Shown: positions 25,801 to 38,507 of the stretch, one piece after another
How positions within the stretch are numbered: the first letter of the stretch is position 1
Layout: each line of letters opens with the position of its first letter
From: Eudorina sp. 2006-703-Eu-15
Lineage: Eukaryota; Chlorophyta; Chlorophyceae; Chlamydomonadales; Volvocaceae
NCBI GenBank assembly: GCA_003117195.1
Contig: BDSI01000096.1
Span: 124,001 to 188,000, forward strand
Direction of reading: 5' to 3'
DNA length: 64,000 nt
The notes under the pieces: generated by a model
Database searches by the model: none
Told to the model about the DNA's origin: nothing
What the model saw: the letters and a program-made list of their open reading frames with translations, nothing else
Made by a program: the position numbers and the translations under genes

Positions 25801-28800
25801 GTCTCACTAAACGCACAGTATGTCCTATTTGGAGTGAAGCTGCATGGCCGCCGCCTCAGCGCGAGGATGATGCAACACCGCGGCGCAGGCCGCCGGCCTG
25901 TTCCCTCTGCCGTGCGCCCCCCCAGAGTCCAAAGTGACCAGTCGCTGAGCAGGACAGCGCGTCCTAGAGACCTCCTGTCATCCCTGGTCGGCAAAATCCG
26001 ATGCATGGTCAGGACGCAAACCCTGTATGGTGCTCGGTGTCCCGTTGGCATGGTAGGAAAATACAAAATAGGTAGGCCCTGACGCCCTGGACCCTGGGGG
26101 TGCCACCGCACTGACGGCGATGCCGCCCTCCCTCCCTGGACCCCGCAACCGCAGCTGCACTCCTCGCGCTCGCGCACGCTGCAGCAGCATGCCCGAAGCC
26201 TGGGCCTGGCAGGCGCGGCCTGTCAGACGGTCTGGGTCCGGCTGCTGCGCTGCCTGAGCGATGCCGCGCGGCCACCGCCGCAGTCGCCGCCGCAGCCGCA
26301 GCCGCAGGCGCCATTCCACGGCAGCGAGGCGGGGCCGAGACCCCGGGCGGCCGCCGCCGTCGCTGCGGCCGCCGAGACGCCTGCAGCAGGCGCAGCAGCA
26401 GGCGCAGCAGGGGCAGCGCCGCCGGTGCCCGCCCGCGCTGCGCTGCTGTCGCTGGCTCGCACGCTCCAGCGGGCCTTCGACCAGGTGTGGGGCGGCAGGG
26501 GCACCGGCCTGCCGACCTCGCCCTCTCTGCTGTCGCCCCCGAGCCCGCCGTGCGGTGCCGCGCCGCCGCCGAGGGCTGCTGCCGGCCTTGCCGCCGGAGG
26601 AGGTTGCCACCGGGCCACGACGTCAGGACGACCGACTGCTGCTGCCGCCGTGACCTCCGGTGGGGCGCAAGTCCCGGGAGGGAGTGGCCGTCCAGGTGCG
26701 TTGGGTGGGCGCCGCACCGCGGGCAGTATGGCTGTGCCGCAGCTGGCGCACGAGGCTGGCGGGCGGGCGCATCACGGCCTTTCGGTGGCGGTTCTTACGC
26801 GTCGCAGCGCGCAGGGACGTGGTCGGCACCGGGCCCGGTACCGGATCGTGGCAGCCCCCGGGCCGGCACCGGATCGTGTGTTTGTCGGCAGGCAGAGCCG
26901 GAGTGCGTGACGTGCAAGGATCGTGTTGTGTGTATGTGTCACGTTCGGGGGGCGGTCACCCGGGGTCACGAGGGGGTGTGGCGCTCACGAGAGTGCACTG
27001 AATTGGTGGCAACAGCGTCCATCCTCGTGCCCTCGCCCGCCCTTCCTCCAGTGGGCCTGGCAGCAGCTGGCATCCACGACGGCCACGGAGCTGCTAGACC
27101 CGGAGGCCAAGCCGCGGCGGACGACGACGACGACGACGAGGCCATTCCGCACGAGCCGCTCTTCCTGCTGCTGGGATACCTGAGCGACGAGGACTCCGGG
27201 GACGACGACGGCGGCGATGACGCCAACGGCACAGGCGGCTTCGGCCACGGCGGGCGGTTCAGGTGGAGCGGGCGTGCTGCATCCGGGGCCGGCCCTCGCT
27301 CGCAGGGAGGGACGATGGCTCCGGGCGCGGACGCGGACCCGCGCCGCGAGGAGGGGGGGGATTGCGGCGCGGCAGGGGAGGGTCGTGGTATTGGCGCGGG
27401 GCCCGCCGGTGCGGATGTCGATTCTCGGGGGGGCCGCGGCTGGGAGGTCTCGGCAGGTGCAGGCGGCCGGCCCCAAGGCGCGGCTCGGACCCGCAAGCGC
27501 GGGACCGAGACGCCCATCGAGGAGGCGGACGCCCTGGCCACGGATGCGGCGGGGTCGGCACCGGCGCGCGATCGGAGGCCACCATTGCAGGGACAGCACC
27601 GCCCGCAGGGGCATCACAAGCAGGGGCCGCAGCAACAGCCGCAAGCGCAGCCGCCGAAGAGGCGGAGGCTGACCGCCGAGGGGCCCGACCGGGAGGCTGA
27701 GGCCGCGGACCCCCCCGGGCAGCTAGCTCAGCAGGCGGCAGCACGTGGCCTGCTGGCGTCAGCCAAGCCGAGCACGCCCGGTGAGGCGCCCCAGCCGCGG
27801 TCGGCCCAGGCGACCGTGGCTGCCAGCATGGGTGGGGTTGCGGACGCGGGCGTGCCGGCGGCGGGCTCGATTGGGCCGAGCGCAGGCGCTGCGGCGGCCG
27901 CCGGTGGTCCCGCGCTCCCGCTGCGGCAACGCCGCCGGATCACCCCGTCGGCCGTACAGCTACGGGCCGGCTCCGCCGCGACGGAACACGCCGGCGGCGA
28001 TGCCTCGGGCGCCGCGGGCGGCGGCATGGCGGCGGCCGCAGTGGCGGCGGGGCTGCGGGCGAGCGCCGCGGGACCTGGGGGCCCCTCCAGGCGTCCGCCC
28101 GAACCTGCAAAGCCCTCGGCTCCTAAGGCTCCACCATCAGGCAGTGGCATGCGCGCGTTGGCGAAGCAAGCATCGGAAGACGACGCTGCTGCTGCTGCTG
28201 CGCCCGCGGCCGCCAAGCGGCGGCGGCGCAGCGAGGCGGCGGCGGCGGAGGCAGCGGCAGCGGCTCCGAAGCCACTTGCTCGCCGTGGGCTCTCAAGGAA
28301 GGAGAAACGGGACCAGCGGAGCCGCGCTTCGCGCAACGCCTTCGTGGCTGCCTGCCTGCGGGAGACCTGTGACCGCGACTCGGGTGAGGCGGCGCAGCCG
28401 AGACCGGGATGGGGGGTTGATTTGAAAAAAGAATGCCCCCGGGATGGGGGGCTTGGGGGAATGGGGATGCGGTGGGCGGGATGCGGGGTTATAGGAAGTT
28501 GGTAGACATATTCAAACTGCTGCTGCTGCTGCTGCTGGGATGCGGGGTGGGTTTCCGAGTGTTCCATGCGTCGACAGCGAAGCGGGACGGGGTGGGCCGA
28601 GGTGTGCGGGCCGCGCGTTGGACGCCGCCAAACCGCTGCCGCGCGTCTTCACCCGAGGATGTACGTACGTATGTGTCAGTGGGTAAGGTGCTTGCCGGTA
28701 GGACAGAGAGCCCAGCGGCCACTTCCATGCCAAGGGCGTCGACCCGCCGTCATCAGCCTTTTGTTGCGACCTCGAAGACCACGTCGTACTGCGCAGCTCC

Positions 28801-29178
28801 TGCCACTTGCATCACTTTTCCAGCCAAGACTGATGGCTCTATACCAGGAAACGTTTTGAGGGGTATTGTAACGCTGTAGTTCCGTCCGCTCCTCGCCCCT
28901 TTCGCGAGTCCCCATGTCCCCAACTTAACCACCCATTCACCCATTTTCCCGGTTTCCTCCACACACCCACCGACCAATCCACCCATTTTCCCGGTTTCTT
29001 TCCTGCCTGCCCGCCCGGCCGCCCGGCCGCAGACTCTGACGGTGACTGGTCGGAGCTGGAGGACTTCATCGTGTGCCAGCCGGAGCGGGACTACGGGTCC
29101 CTGTTCGCCAAGAAGTACCATTACGCAGCGGACGAGGAGGACGAAGAGGAAGGCGACGGCGACGGCGACGGAGAGTGA
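13822..29178 (+). CDS. Giant 15-exon gene, unrecognised nuclear-looking protein (~3,208 aa)
   Basis: Exons: 13822-14079, 14244-14659, 14957-15435, 15696-16529, 17289-18115, 18332-18694, 18919-20406, 20733-20878, 21514-23302, 23854-24342, 24571-24879, 25352-25561, 26155-26695, 27052-28383, 29033-29178. Phases match at every junction and the total (9,627 nt) is a whole number of codons. The N-terminus (MACYPSNSFLAELDCSYENA) and stretches such as VRLLAPLLPFSEYMAETLL look like helical-repeat segments. Most of the middle is Ala/Gly/Pro/Ser low complexity. The C-terminal fifth has an acidic run (six Asp near 27123), basic NLS-like clusters (PKRRRLT, KRRRRSE) and ends with SDGDWSELEDFIVCQ...LFAKKYHY plus an acidic tail, suggesting a chromatin or nucleolar protein (inference). 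Exon 9 appears to use a GC donor (CAG|GCAAGG). I do not recognise the family. It could still be two genes mis-joined, but the phase agreement argues against that. Confidence 0.55.
20565..20706. repeat. 71-bp tandem duplication in intron 7 of the giant gene
   Basis: Two head-to-tail copies (20565-20635 and 20636-20706) begin TCTGGCCTCCT and differ by about three substitutions. The second copy ends 26 bases before the 3' splice site at 20732. Confidence 0.85.
23675..23850. repeat. CTGTCTG/CACCGA minisatellite abutting a 3' splice site
   Basis: A higher-order tandem array made of GACTGTCTG, CTGTCTG and CACC blocks (units of about 20-27 bp) runs through 23850. The acceptor AG is at 23852-23853, so the array supplies the whole pyrimidine-rich tract of the intron before exon 10 of the giant gene. 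Confidence 0.8.
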
Positions 29179-29742
29179 TCGGACCGGAGTGAGCGAGATG
29201 AGGGAGGCGGTGGAATGGGAGAGGCGGATGGGATGGTATGGTATGGGAGAGGCCGCGCCCCGGCTGTCCACGGCGGCGGATGCCGGGTTTGGGGTTCAGG
29301 GTGCTGGGTCTTGGAAGGGGTTTGGGCTTTGGGGGGCTTGGCAAGGCGGGAGCGGTCACAGCGGGTCAGGAGTTGTCGCGTGAGAGGGTGCGTTGAGGTG
29401 GGCGGCGAGCACTGACGTTGTGCGGAGCGGACTGGTGTGTTGTGTTGCGGACTATGGGTGGTGCCTGGCGTCCGCACCTGTATGGTGCAGAAAGCATTTC
29501 ACGAAGTTGTCGGGGTTGGCGGAGGTGGCTGTGGTGGTAGTGGTGGTGGTGCGACGCCTTTCGACGTGGTCTAAGGTGCCTTCCTTGGTGACGTATGTCC
29601 ACAGCCCGGTGTCGTACAGCACATGGATCGAGGAGCATGGTTTCACCTTGATCCTGTTGTCCTCGCAGAATTAAGCTATGTTTTCAGTGGTTACTGTGGA
29701 TTTCGTGCAAACATTTTTTTACTGTTGATAGCATATTCCCAA
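29179..29742. other. Short intergenic spacer, no gene seen
   Basis: 564 bp between the stop of the giant gene and the ATG of the DUF1995 gene. G-rich in its first half with GGGATGG-like phrases. It must hold the 3' UTR of the first gene and the promoter/5' UTR of the second. A TGTAA (algal polyadenylation motif) at 29828 is inside the next gene's exon, so no clear signal is assigned. Confidence 0.4.
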
Positions 29743-32700
29743 ATGCAGTCGACGGTGCCGCGCGTGCAAGCGCATACCGCAGCTTTCAACCCAAAACCAT
29801 TTGGGCCGCGACTCTACTTTTCAAGGAATGTAAGACTACCTTCTCCAGAGCAACCACAGCTTGCTGGGGTTTCTTTCAGGCCACAGCGTAAAATCGTCGC
29901 ATCGGCAACGACAGATGAAAGCGTTACGCAGTTTGATGTGGATGCAGCAGTAACAGCCGAAGATTCTGGAGTAGATCTTGGGCCGCGTGATGACGATGTG
30001 AGCGACTGACCTCCTACCACGGTCCCTGCAAGCCGTCCAATGAGAGCTCGCTGCGCTGCAACATAGAAATGCGTCTAAACCATATCGAACTGACACAATT
30101 CAGGTGCTGCCTAACAGCTTGGCGGACTCGATTGACGAGGCTGCAAAGGCGACCGCTGAAGCCATCCAACGGGGTTGCAACCGTTGCCAGGTCGGTGGCG
30201 TTGCAGCATCTCCAACTCAGCGAACCCTTCCTGTGGCTTGTTCAAACCATCCCGCTCCAGCAAGCTACACGATTGAGTCAGCGGTCAGGTCCCCAGGAGC
30301 CACCACTGCTAGCTGCTCACCATGCCCTGGCACAGCCTCACCCACTCGCCCCTCCCCCTTTGACCCAGATCAGATCCCCGCTGCCCCACCAACCCGCTCC
30401 GACCTTCTTCCGTTTGTCCGCAGGTCGAGCTGCACCTGCCCGAGTTCTGGGACCCCATATCGGGGCCCATCTTCCCCAACCGCGGCGACCAGGAGCGCTT
30501 CTGGCGCATGACCCGGCGGTTCATCGAGCAGTTGGGCATCTCCCTCAATTCATCAGGCTACGTGAAGGCGGTGAGTGGGGGCCTTTGCGGTTTCGCTGTC
30601 TTCATTGACAAAGGGGCCCTGAAGGGTCGGCGGGGCAGGGAGGGCGGAGGGGCCGCAGCGCACGCAGTGCGTGAACCACGGAATCACGGACCCGCGGGGA
30701 CACCTCTTCGCACAAGTCGCCGGGCTGGGTGTGCGCATTGGAACGAGACCCCCTCCACCAGCCGGGACCCAGCGCACAGCACGGTACTTACAACCACGTC
30801 GGCAAGGTGGGGCTACGGTTGCCTGCCGGTGCTGTGCGGGTCCGCTGCCCGGGCCACTCGTAGGCTGACGCGCCAGTGGTGGTAGTGGTGTGTGCGCGTG
30901 CCGTCGATGGGCGCCGCGCTGGTGCTCCGATCAGACCATCCCCCGCCCCCGGGAGCAAACAGCAAAGCGGCCGATGGGCGCGCCGCGCGGGTCCCTTCCG
31001 ATGGCTGGCGATCACTGATGGCGCCCAAGGACCTCAAGGACTGATGGTCGACTGCCTGCCAGATCCCCTGGGTGCGCATCCATATCATCCGGGCACCCAC
31101 TTGCACAAACTCGCGTACCGGTGCCGCTTTCCGATTACGGCACATGCCGCTCTCCTCTAGGCGATTAGGCCCCTTCGCTGAACGGGGTGAGTGATGTCAG
31201 TCCCCCCAGTTGTTGGGCTGTGGCGCTCGTTGCGGTTGGTTGTTGCTGCTGATGTCGCTGATGTCGCTCCTGGCGCCTGCACCTGCCCCCGGGCGGCCCC
31301 CAGGTGTATCCGGACGCCGGCGTGGCGGCCATGTTGAGCCACCAGTGGCAGGACCGCGTCTTCAACATCGCCTCGCTGAACGACCGGAGGTGCGCGCGCG
31401 TGTAACTGAGAACTGAGCCATGTGTGTGCGTGTGCGTGTGTGTTAGTGAGGAACCCGCCCGCACGTGTGCGTGTGTGTGTTACATATCTGACCGGGCCTG
31501 GCACTGTGTGTGTGTAGAGAGGGGGGGAGGAGGAGCAGGCAATGTGATGCGGTCCTGAGTCCTCCCGGCCGGGTGGTAACATAGCGGCAGGGCAGCGACA
31601 CCACGACCGCAATGAGACGAGGGGGCCATGGGGGGTACGGAAGTTTGCAGCGGCGGCAGCATCAGCAGTAGCAGCAGCAGCGGCGGCAGCAGTAGCAGTA
31701 AAAGTGGCAGCAGCGGCAGCAGCGGCAGCAGCAGCGACAGCCGGCAAGAGGTGCGGGCGCTCTGGCGCTTTGCTCGTTCGGTGTACGGTATTGATTGTGT
31801 GTTGCGACACTGGCGGCGGCCTCCGCGCCTGGAATGCGGCTGCGGACGGGCTGAGCTCGCCCGTCGATCGACGGAATTGTGAGGAGGAGGAGGGGGTTAC
31901 AAAGACCATACCGAGAAACAAACCTGGGCATACCCAAAAGTTGTCCAGGGGGAGGAGGAGGTTCTCAGGGACATCTACTACGCAATCGGTGATTGTTTCG
32001 CGATTTCGCTGTCTTTATTGACAAAAAGGACGTACTCAGGGGTCGCGCTCTGCTGCACGCGACAGCCTTTGATTGTTTGTAGCGCGTGTTTTGTTGTGTG
32101 TGCGTCTATCCGGACTTGAGCACCAGCGGTCTAGGTACTGGGCGCGCAGACAGCCAATAGATGCGCGCCACCGGGCCACGGCCGCCTAAACCCCCAGGCC
32201 TTCACCTGCTGCTTGGGTTTGTCTTCGACACCGATACCGCAGCGTGTCTGCCAGCGGATGAGCAGGAGGCGGGTCAAAATGAGGACCGCCGATGACGTTG
32301 CGCATCCCCCACGCCCCGTGCGCAGCTGGAGAGGCCTGGGATATGGTTGGGACGTGGACCTGTTCGTCGTACAACGGTTATCCTCCCCCGAAAGTGTGTC
32401 TGGCAGCCGTCGTGTGCCGCCCATGATCACTCATTTGCTGACGTGCGCTCCAAAGAAAGCATCGCATGTTGATTTTTCTCGTCTCCCCGGCCGGCCCTCC
32501 GCCCTTGGGCCGTTCGTCCTGGTCTCTGCTCCTGCCGTACAGGCCGGTCGACTCGGACGATGAGCTCGTGGTGATGGCGTGCATCGACCCACCCGGGGCG
32601 GATGACGCGATGCGCGTGGTGGGTCGATTGAGGGCGGGAGGGCGGGCGGGCGGGTGCGAGCAAACCCGGACCTCAGCGGCCGTCTTGACGCTGACGGGCA

Positions 32701-35524
32701 CCCCGTGTGCGGTTGCGCGTTCCCTCGCCGCGTGCAGGTACGACAGGTATCCGAGCAGGACGAGCAGGCGGGCGGGCTGGACCGCCCCATCGTGCTGTTC
32801 AACCAGCGGATGTCCAGGTGGGGCAGGCCACTGGGCGGAAGAAAATGAAGGCAGGATTGTTGGCTTTGGCCATTGTCCGTCAAAACACGAGGGAGGTACC
32901 GTAACTCCATCGGGCAGGGGGACCTAGCTGTGGGTCAGGGGAGCTGGGAGGAGGGGGCCGCCGAGCGCCTGGCTGAACAAGTTGGACAGGACGAGGACGA
33001 TTGTCGGCGATGACGCGGCCCGTGGTTGGGTGCGTGCGGCAGTGCGCTCGGGCGGGACTAGAGGTGCGGGCGTGCGGCCCCGTGCCTCCGGGTCGCTGGT
33101 GGGCTGTCAGGGCGTGTCTCGTCAATCCCGTACATCCCGCCCTGGACCTGGATTTTGATCTGGATTCGGATCTGTCCGGGCCAGGCCAAGGTTCGGTTCG
33201 GTTCGTGTGCGGGGCCAGGGCCAGGGGAGGGGCCACGGCTCTTGGGCTCTATAGGGAATAAAGGTCTCCGCGAGGTCAGGAGAGCTGCGGCGCGACAGCT
33301 GAGCACCGACGCCGCCGACCGTGGACAACCCAGGACGCTGCAAGCCCCCGGTCGCGGAGCTGCGGCCCCGGAGACTGAAACCGTCCGACAGGGAATGCGC
33401 GGGCGCGAGTCCGCGGGCAAGTCCGCGAGCAAGTCGTTGAGGCCCGCTGCCCCGCACACGGGGGAGGAGTGCACTGGGCCGGGGAGGGGCCCCCGGAGGC
33501 CGGCTGCTCGCTCCGGGGCACACACCCCGCCCTCGTCCGACCGGCCCGCATCACACGTTACGTTCCGCCCCGCGTCCCTGCATGGCCTCTACCTTCGGCC
33601 ATGCCTCCTGAATGGCCGTTACAGCGGACCCTTGAGGCATCAACGTGTATACCAGGGCAAGCCCCAGCAGGCCATGCCGCCTGTTGGATTCCTTTCTCGG
33701 CCTCCCGGGCCATCAACCTACCCTCAACCCTATACCACTCGGCCCCAAACCGCTGTCGTGCAAGCGCCGCCCCTGAGAACCCGAAGCATTGATGGCGCCC
33801 GTGCTCTCATCCCCGTGCCGCATCTGGTTCCCTTCCCGATCCCGATCCCGACCTGCCCTGCCCTGCCCTGCCCTGCCCTGCCCTGCCCTGCCCCGCCCAC
33901 AGTGGTGACGTGGGGTTGGGCCTCAACTCCCGCCGCATCCGCAACACGTTCCTCAAGAACTTCACGGTGACGTACAGCCTGCGGCCCATCGGCGACATCG
34001 GCACCGTGTTCCGGCGCTACCCCGACCAATGGAAGGTGGGCGGGTGGGAGGGCGGGAGGGGGCCGTGCTTAGACACGTGGGCGGCTCTGAACCTTGACTG
34101 AAAGGGCCGCCAGCAACGCGGCGATACGCTCTCCGAGTTTGCCTGTACGGAAGTACTCGTTCGTCTCGTTTGATTGTCATTTGCTGTTTACATATCGGCC
34201 AGTTACGATACCAAGACACAACAGAATCCTGCTGAACGTGGAGATCATCCATAATAGTGGTGCTTTCCGCGGCGAGATTGTGCCCAACTCGTCGCCGCGG
34301 GGTAGGGCTTGGCGCGTGAGCCGTCGTAGTCCACTAGGGTGTGGGCGCGTGTTCTGCAGTGGGTCCGTCCGTCCGTCCGTCCGTCCGTCAGTCAGTTCGA
34401 CGGTGAGTTAGTCAGGAGTCAGCTGCTGAGTCAGTCACTCCGATCGTCCTGAAACACGTGACCCTAGCGCTCCGAGCCCAGGACTGCAGACGCCTGCCTG
34501 GTGGCGGTCACAACATCGTGGAACCCTCCAAACAGGCCGCTGACGACGTGTGCCACACGTGTGCGTGCTGCCGCCCGTCACCCCACTCACCCCTAACCGT
34601 GCACTTGCCCCGCCCCCCGTCCTACCCGCCCGTGCGGCCGCCCTGCCCCGCCCCGCCCCGCCCCGCCCCGCCCTGACAGGTGTTTGTTGAGGAGGAGAAC
34701 CTGCCCGGGCGGTACCGGCTGATCCAGGAGTCAGCCTCCCGACCGCAAGGTGCGGACCTCGGACCGGGGGCCTGGGGGGCAGGGAGGAGGAGAAGCCCCC
34801 GGGGGTGGGAGAGAGGGTGACAGAAGGGCGGCTGGGCCGCAGGGTCCGGAACACTGACCTTGTTGCTGATCCAGCACTGATCCAACACTACTGCAAAGCA
34901 CTGTTCGGCCATGGAAAGCACGTGGCTTCCCCGGCTCGCTCTGTGCGCCCAGGGCCGGCCTACCCTCACACGGACGGGCCACGCTGCCGCATCGGCGTCC
35001 CGGGGGCGCATCTAAATGGGGGATTCCGTCCTGGCACGCCTTGTCCAACACCGCACTTGGGCTCAGCCCCCCTCGGCCCCTGTAATTTACTGTACTGTAC
35101 TGTACTGTACTGTACTGTACTGTACCGGTACTGTACCGCTTTTCCAGTCGGACCGTCGCCGCAGCGCGCAGCAGCGCGCAGTGTTTGAAAATGTCGATCA
35201 ATTTCCTGTATGTACCCCCTCAGCCCCTGGTCACGCTTGCCACCTCCCACTCCTACCCCCGCGTGTCTCTTCTCCCTCCCTCCCCTTCGGTGAACCCCCC
35301 ACGCTCCACTCATCTCATCCCCCCGACGCTCCCCCATGGCCCGCCTCGCTCGACGAACCCCGTCAGGCGAGGCGCTGGATTTCCTGGTCCGGGAGACGCT
35401 GATGGGGTCGCAGCAGCCGGGCGCCGGGGGCCCGGAGGGTGAGGCGGCCAAGCCCTCCCTCCTGCAGCAGCTCTCCCGCACCGTCACCTCCCTGAACTAC
35501 TTCATGAAATCACTCAAGAACTGA
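29743..35524 (+). CDS. DUF1995 family protein (LPA3-like), plastid
   Basis: Nine exons, 29743-29997, 30104-30190, 30424-30570, 31304-31389, 32543-32618, 32738-32817, 33903-34035, 34680-34749 and 35367-35524, join in consistent phase to a 363-residue protein. Family features in order: LPNSLADSIDEAAKATAEAI, then VELHLPEFWDPISGP, VYPDAGVAAML, ELVVMACIDPPG, RPIVLFNQRMS, the hallmark block GDVGLGLNSRRIRNTFL followed by YSLRPIGDIGTVFRRYP, and VFVEEENLPGRYRLI. The first 85 residues (MQSTVPRVQAHTAAF..., basic, Ser/Thr/Pro-rich) look like a chloroplast transit peptide. DUF1995 includes Arabidopsis LPA3, which helps photosystem II assembly. Several paralogues exist in plants and algae, so LPA3 itself is not claimed. 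The ATG is the first in frame; a GTGAGC donor closes exon 1. Confidence 0.85.
33852..33895. repeat. (CCTGC)n tract before the 3' splice site of DUF1995 exon 7
   Basis: Nine or so CCTGC pentamers end a few bases before the acceptor AG at 33901-33902. The repeat forms the pyrimidine-rich tract of the intron. Confidence 0.9.
34641..34673. repeat. (CCCCG)n tract before the 3' splice site of DUF1995 exon 8
   Basis: Six or so CCCCG pentamers lead into CCCTGACAG, whose AG (34678-34679) is the acceptor for the exon starting at 34680. Confidence 0.9.
35088..35136. repeat. (TACTG)n pentanucleotide repeat in the last intron of the DUF1995 gene
   Basis: About eight tandem TACTG/TGTAC pentamers followed by a variant containing CCGG. 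It is intronic, about 230 bp upstream of the last exon. Confidence 0.9.
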
Positions 35525-38351
35525 GGCGGGGGTACACGGTCGGACCGATCGACGCGTCCCGACCCAGACCTGACAAGATATGGACCCACTCGACCACGAT
35601 ACTGCTAGCGCCCTTCAGTACGACATGACCGACACGACCCCTGGTGCGCACACACAGTTTCTCGGGTGGATTACTTTGCTGGACACATCTGTTACCTCTC
35701 ACTATCGCAATCGCTGATTGAGGTCTGGGCTCTGTGGGTGAAGAGGGCATCTGAAGGAGGGCTCTCGACGTGGAGGGTGAGAGGTAACGAGGCTTTTTTC
35801 ACATCGAGGGGTAACGAGCACGAAAGGAACGGTGGAAAAGCACGGAGCACCTGGGCAGGCAGAGTCTCCGATTGAGAGATGGATTGCGCCCCGGTTCACC
35901 AGGTGTGGAAGGTGGTCGGCTTTTTGTTCCAGTTTTGTGAGGGCCTTATATCCCGGGGGCCGTTGGTCGCCGCACATCGTCCCGAACGGGGTACCAGGCG
36001 CGTGTGTGTGTGTGTGGGGGGGGGGGGTAGGGTTCTTCCGACCTCCCGCAGGGCGGGGCACAGGCTGCCTCGGTGTGATGGTGTTCGTCCTTGGGGGTGC
36101 AGCGGGGGTGCCTGTTTGGGCAATGGCGACGCGATGCTCCGCGAATGGAACACATGCAGGGCTTTGGTTGGCTACCGTGGAGGGCGTGAGGGTCCGCCAT
36201 GCCTTTCTGTGCCCGCCTTCGCAGCGCTGTGTCGATTGGGCGGGGCCGCCTCGTTGCGTTGTCGAGGTGGGTCTCGTCTGGCACCCTTCAAATCTCCCCC
36301 ACATTTTTAATCCTCTGCAACATATATGCATGTGCATTGGTTCCCTGTCGTTCTCGTGTCACTGAATGCCAGTGTCACGAACCAACCACCGTGAGGAGCA
36401 CTTCAATCATAGACGGGCAATGGACGTTGCTCTCGTGGTGGTTAGGGTTTCAGCCCAAGCCCGATTGTTCCGTAAGCTACGTCAAGAATTAGGTATGCGT
36501 CCGGATTCCGATGGGCAGTCGACGCTGCCACGACTGTTGTTGCCTATCAGCGTCGTTTTACGTTCAACGCGATGACTATAGCGCAAACCTAGAGCCAAGT
36601 CTGTTCTGGTTTGTTCGCATGTAACAGATGGAGTGACGCCTCCAACTTGCGAGCACCAGATTCCGTTTCCCGTTTTAGAGATAGCTGGAAGCGACAAAAT
36701 GCCATGTGCCAGTCGGCGTTTGACGTTTGGATTTTGGCGAGCAGCAGGGACCAGCTGTAGGTTACCGTAACAAAAAACCTGAGGTTCCAACGTTCCATAA
36801 AGGAGTGCGCGGGTGCGTGATCACTCTCCTCAACGCCAAACTGGTTCCACGGGAGAGATAGGAAACAGGGTTATCGGAAAGAGTACTAGGTACCTCGCAG
36901 CCGGGCCGCGTCCAGGGAGCCCTTACGTATGGATCAGCATTTCTGCCTTAAATAGTTGTCCAATAAATTTTGCTCATCCCTGATCATTGAATTCAACCAT
37001 AATGATTCATTCAATTGGAGGGCCCATTTCCACTGCCGGTGACAGTGGGGAACGAATAAGCGCAAACCTCGAAATTGCTCCTACTACATTACGCTGCTCT
37101 TGAGAAGCAATTCTCAGCAGCTACAGTCATTAAAGACCGTGTAGAGCTGCAGACCTAGACCAGACTTTATAAAGAACAGGACCGAATTTATGAAAACGAC
37201 TCTTTACCTGCCAAAAGAGAGCGCTTTCGCCGTAACGTGGCGATACTCGCATACTGTACCGCTACCGGCCAACCGTCGCCGTCGCCCGCGTGTGAAATGA
37301 TGTTTGAAGTTACCTCAATAGTTATAATTGCTTTTTATTGTAATTTTATTGAATAGTTCTCGATTGCATTCGCATAATGTGAGTGCAAGTCCTAAGGCCA
37401 CGAAAAGACTACGGACTCCAGAAATACTAATCGGTAAAGCTGTTCAACAGCTTGAAATAATACGGGCCTCGGACGGGGACTGGCGAATTAGCGTCTGACT
37501 TAATGTAGGGAACGGGTGAATTTGTCCGGATGCAAAAGAACGAGATGCCCGGATCACTTAACCTCGTAGATGTTATCAGTCAATTATAGAAGCAGTATGC
37601 ATGAAAAGTGATGAAATGCGAGTGCGTGCTACGTGCTGCCATTAGTCAACAATGTGAACTGGTGCTTGAGAGTTTGGTCGCATTATCCTTAAGCACTCAA
37701 CATAAGTCAAATGAGATAACACTTGATCAGCGCCTTGTCGGTCGCATCTGCTCCCCTTTATGGTACAACGTTGGGATGCAGCAGAGCAGAGAGCTGGGCC
37801 ACTGACCCTGTACGGCAGGGCAACGACCACTTTCCAGCGTGATTTGCTCCTTCGGGCAATAATTATTGACCTTTATATATATGTAAATAAGAAAGCATGT
37901 CAAACTTTTGAAATGTTCGAGTGATCGCGCTACACTTAGGTCGACACCTCTATTTCGAGTAGTTCTGAGCGTACCAATGCACTGAATTTATCAAGAAGAT
38001 ATAATCTTTCGTTAAATGGCTCGTCTGGGCTGGAGCACCCGGGAATTGCTGCTGGTTCTGGTGTGGGCTTTGTCGGTAAGCTCTCCCGGCGTGCAGTAAG
38101 GGCCAATTACCCTTGGTTATGACCATGTCAGGAAACTGAGGCAGACAGACGTGGTGGTTCTCGTTGAAATTTTGCCACTGTGTTAGGTAAATGCATGCGC
38201 CGGACCCAGCTGAGCCCATGACAGCGCTATCCGCTTTGTGGATGAGCCCAGAAATCATCGTTATGATCATATGAACGTCCTCAGGCGATAAGGGCGCAGG
38301 GAATTGTATGCGCCTGTGCTGGTGTTTGGGTGAATGATGGGGTCGACCATG
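35525..38351. other. Intergenic, partly AT-rich, no gene recognised
   Basis: About 2.8 kb between the DUF1995 gene and the retroelement. From about 36,800 to 38,000 the base composition is clearly more AT-rich than the rest of the window, with runs such as TTTTATTGTAATTTTATTG near 37330. A TGTAA at 36621 could end a long DUF1995 3' UTR but is far away (1.1 kb). No coding exon was identified. A 27-bp motif at 37782-37808 recurs inverted at 44523-44549 on the other side of the retroelement. Confidence 0.5.
37782..37808. repeat. 27-bp motif, inverted partner at 44523-44549
   Basis: The 27 bases beginning CAGAGCAGAGAGCTGGG are exactly repeated in reverse complement at 44523-44549. The two copies flank the retroelement asymmetrically (about 0.5 kb and 1.3 kb away). 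They may be ends of an older element into which the retroelement inserted, or two copies of a dispersed repeat. Confidence 0.7.
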
Positions 38352-38377
38352 TTAGCTCTTGCTACGAGACACTGCCA
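38352..38377 (-). repeat. Retroelement repeat B2 (distal end)
   Basis: 26 bases (plus strand TTAGCTCTTGCTACGAGACA...) identical to B1 at 38657-38682. In coding orientation it is the last recognisable part of the element; 130 bp of unmatched sequence separate it from A2. Confidence 0.85.
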
Positions 38378-38507
38378 TTGCCATTTCTGTTACAGAATGG
38401 TCTGAGCTACCGAGGCCTAACCGTAGGGAAAGGCCGGACTGAACCAGAGAGAGAGAAACCGAACTAGCAAAGAGCGACGGGCGATGCCCTTGGGACGGGC
38501 GGGCGGG

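Noticed and set aside
25610..25810. Separate gene end near 25590 for the giant locus
   Set aside because: The stop at 25590 lies 29 bases beyond a GTGGGT donor at 25562 that joins in phase 0 to an exon at 26155 with coherent sequence, so the gene most likely continues.
31628..31882. Poly-Ser/Gly plus-strand frame
   Set aside because: CAG/GGC-type simple repeat within an intron of the DUF1995 gene; the flanking exons splice across it in phase.
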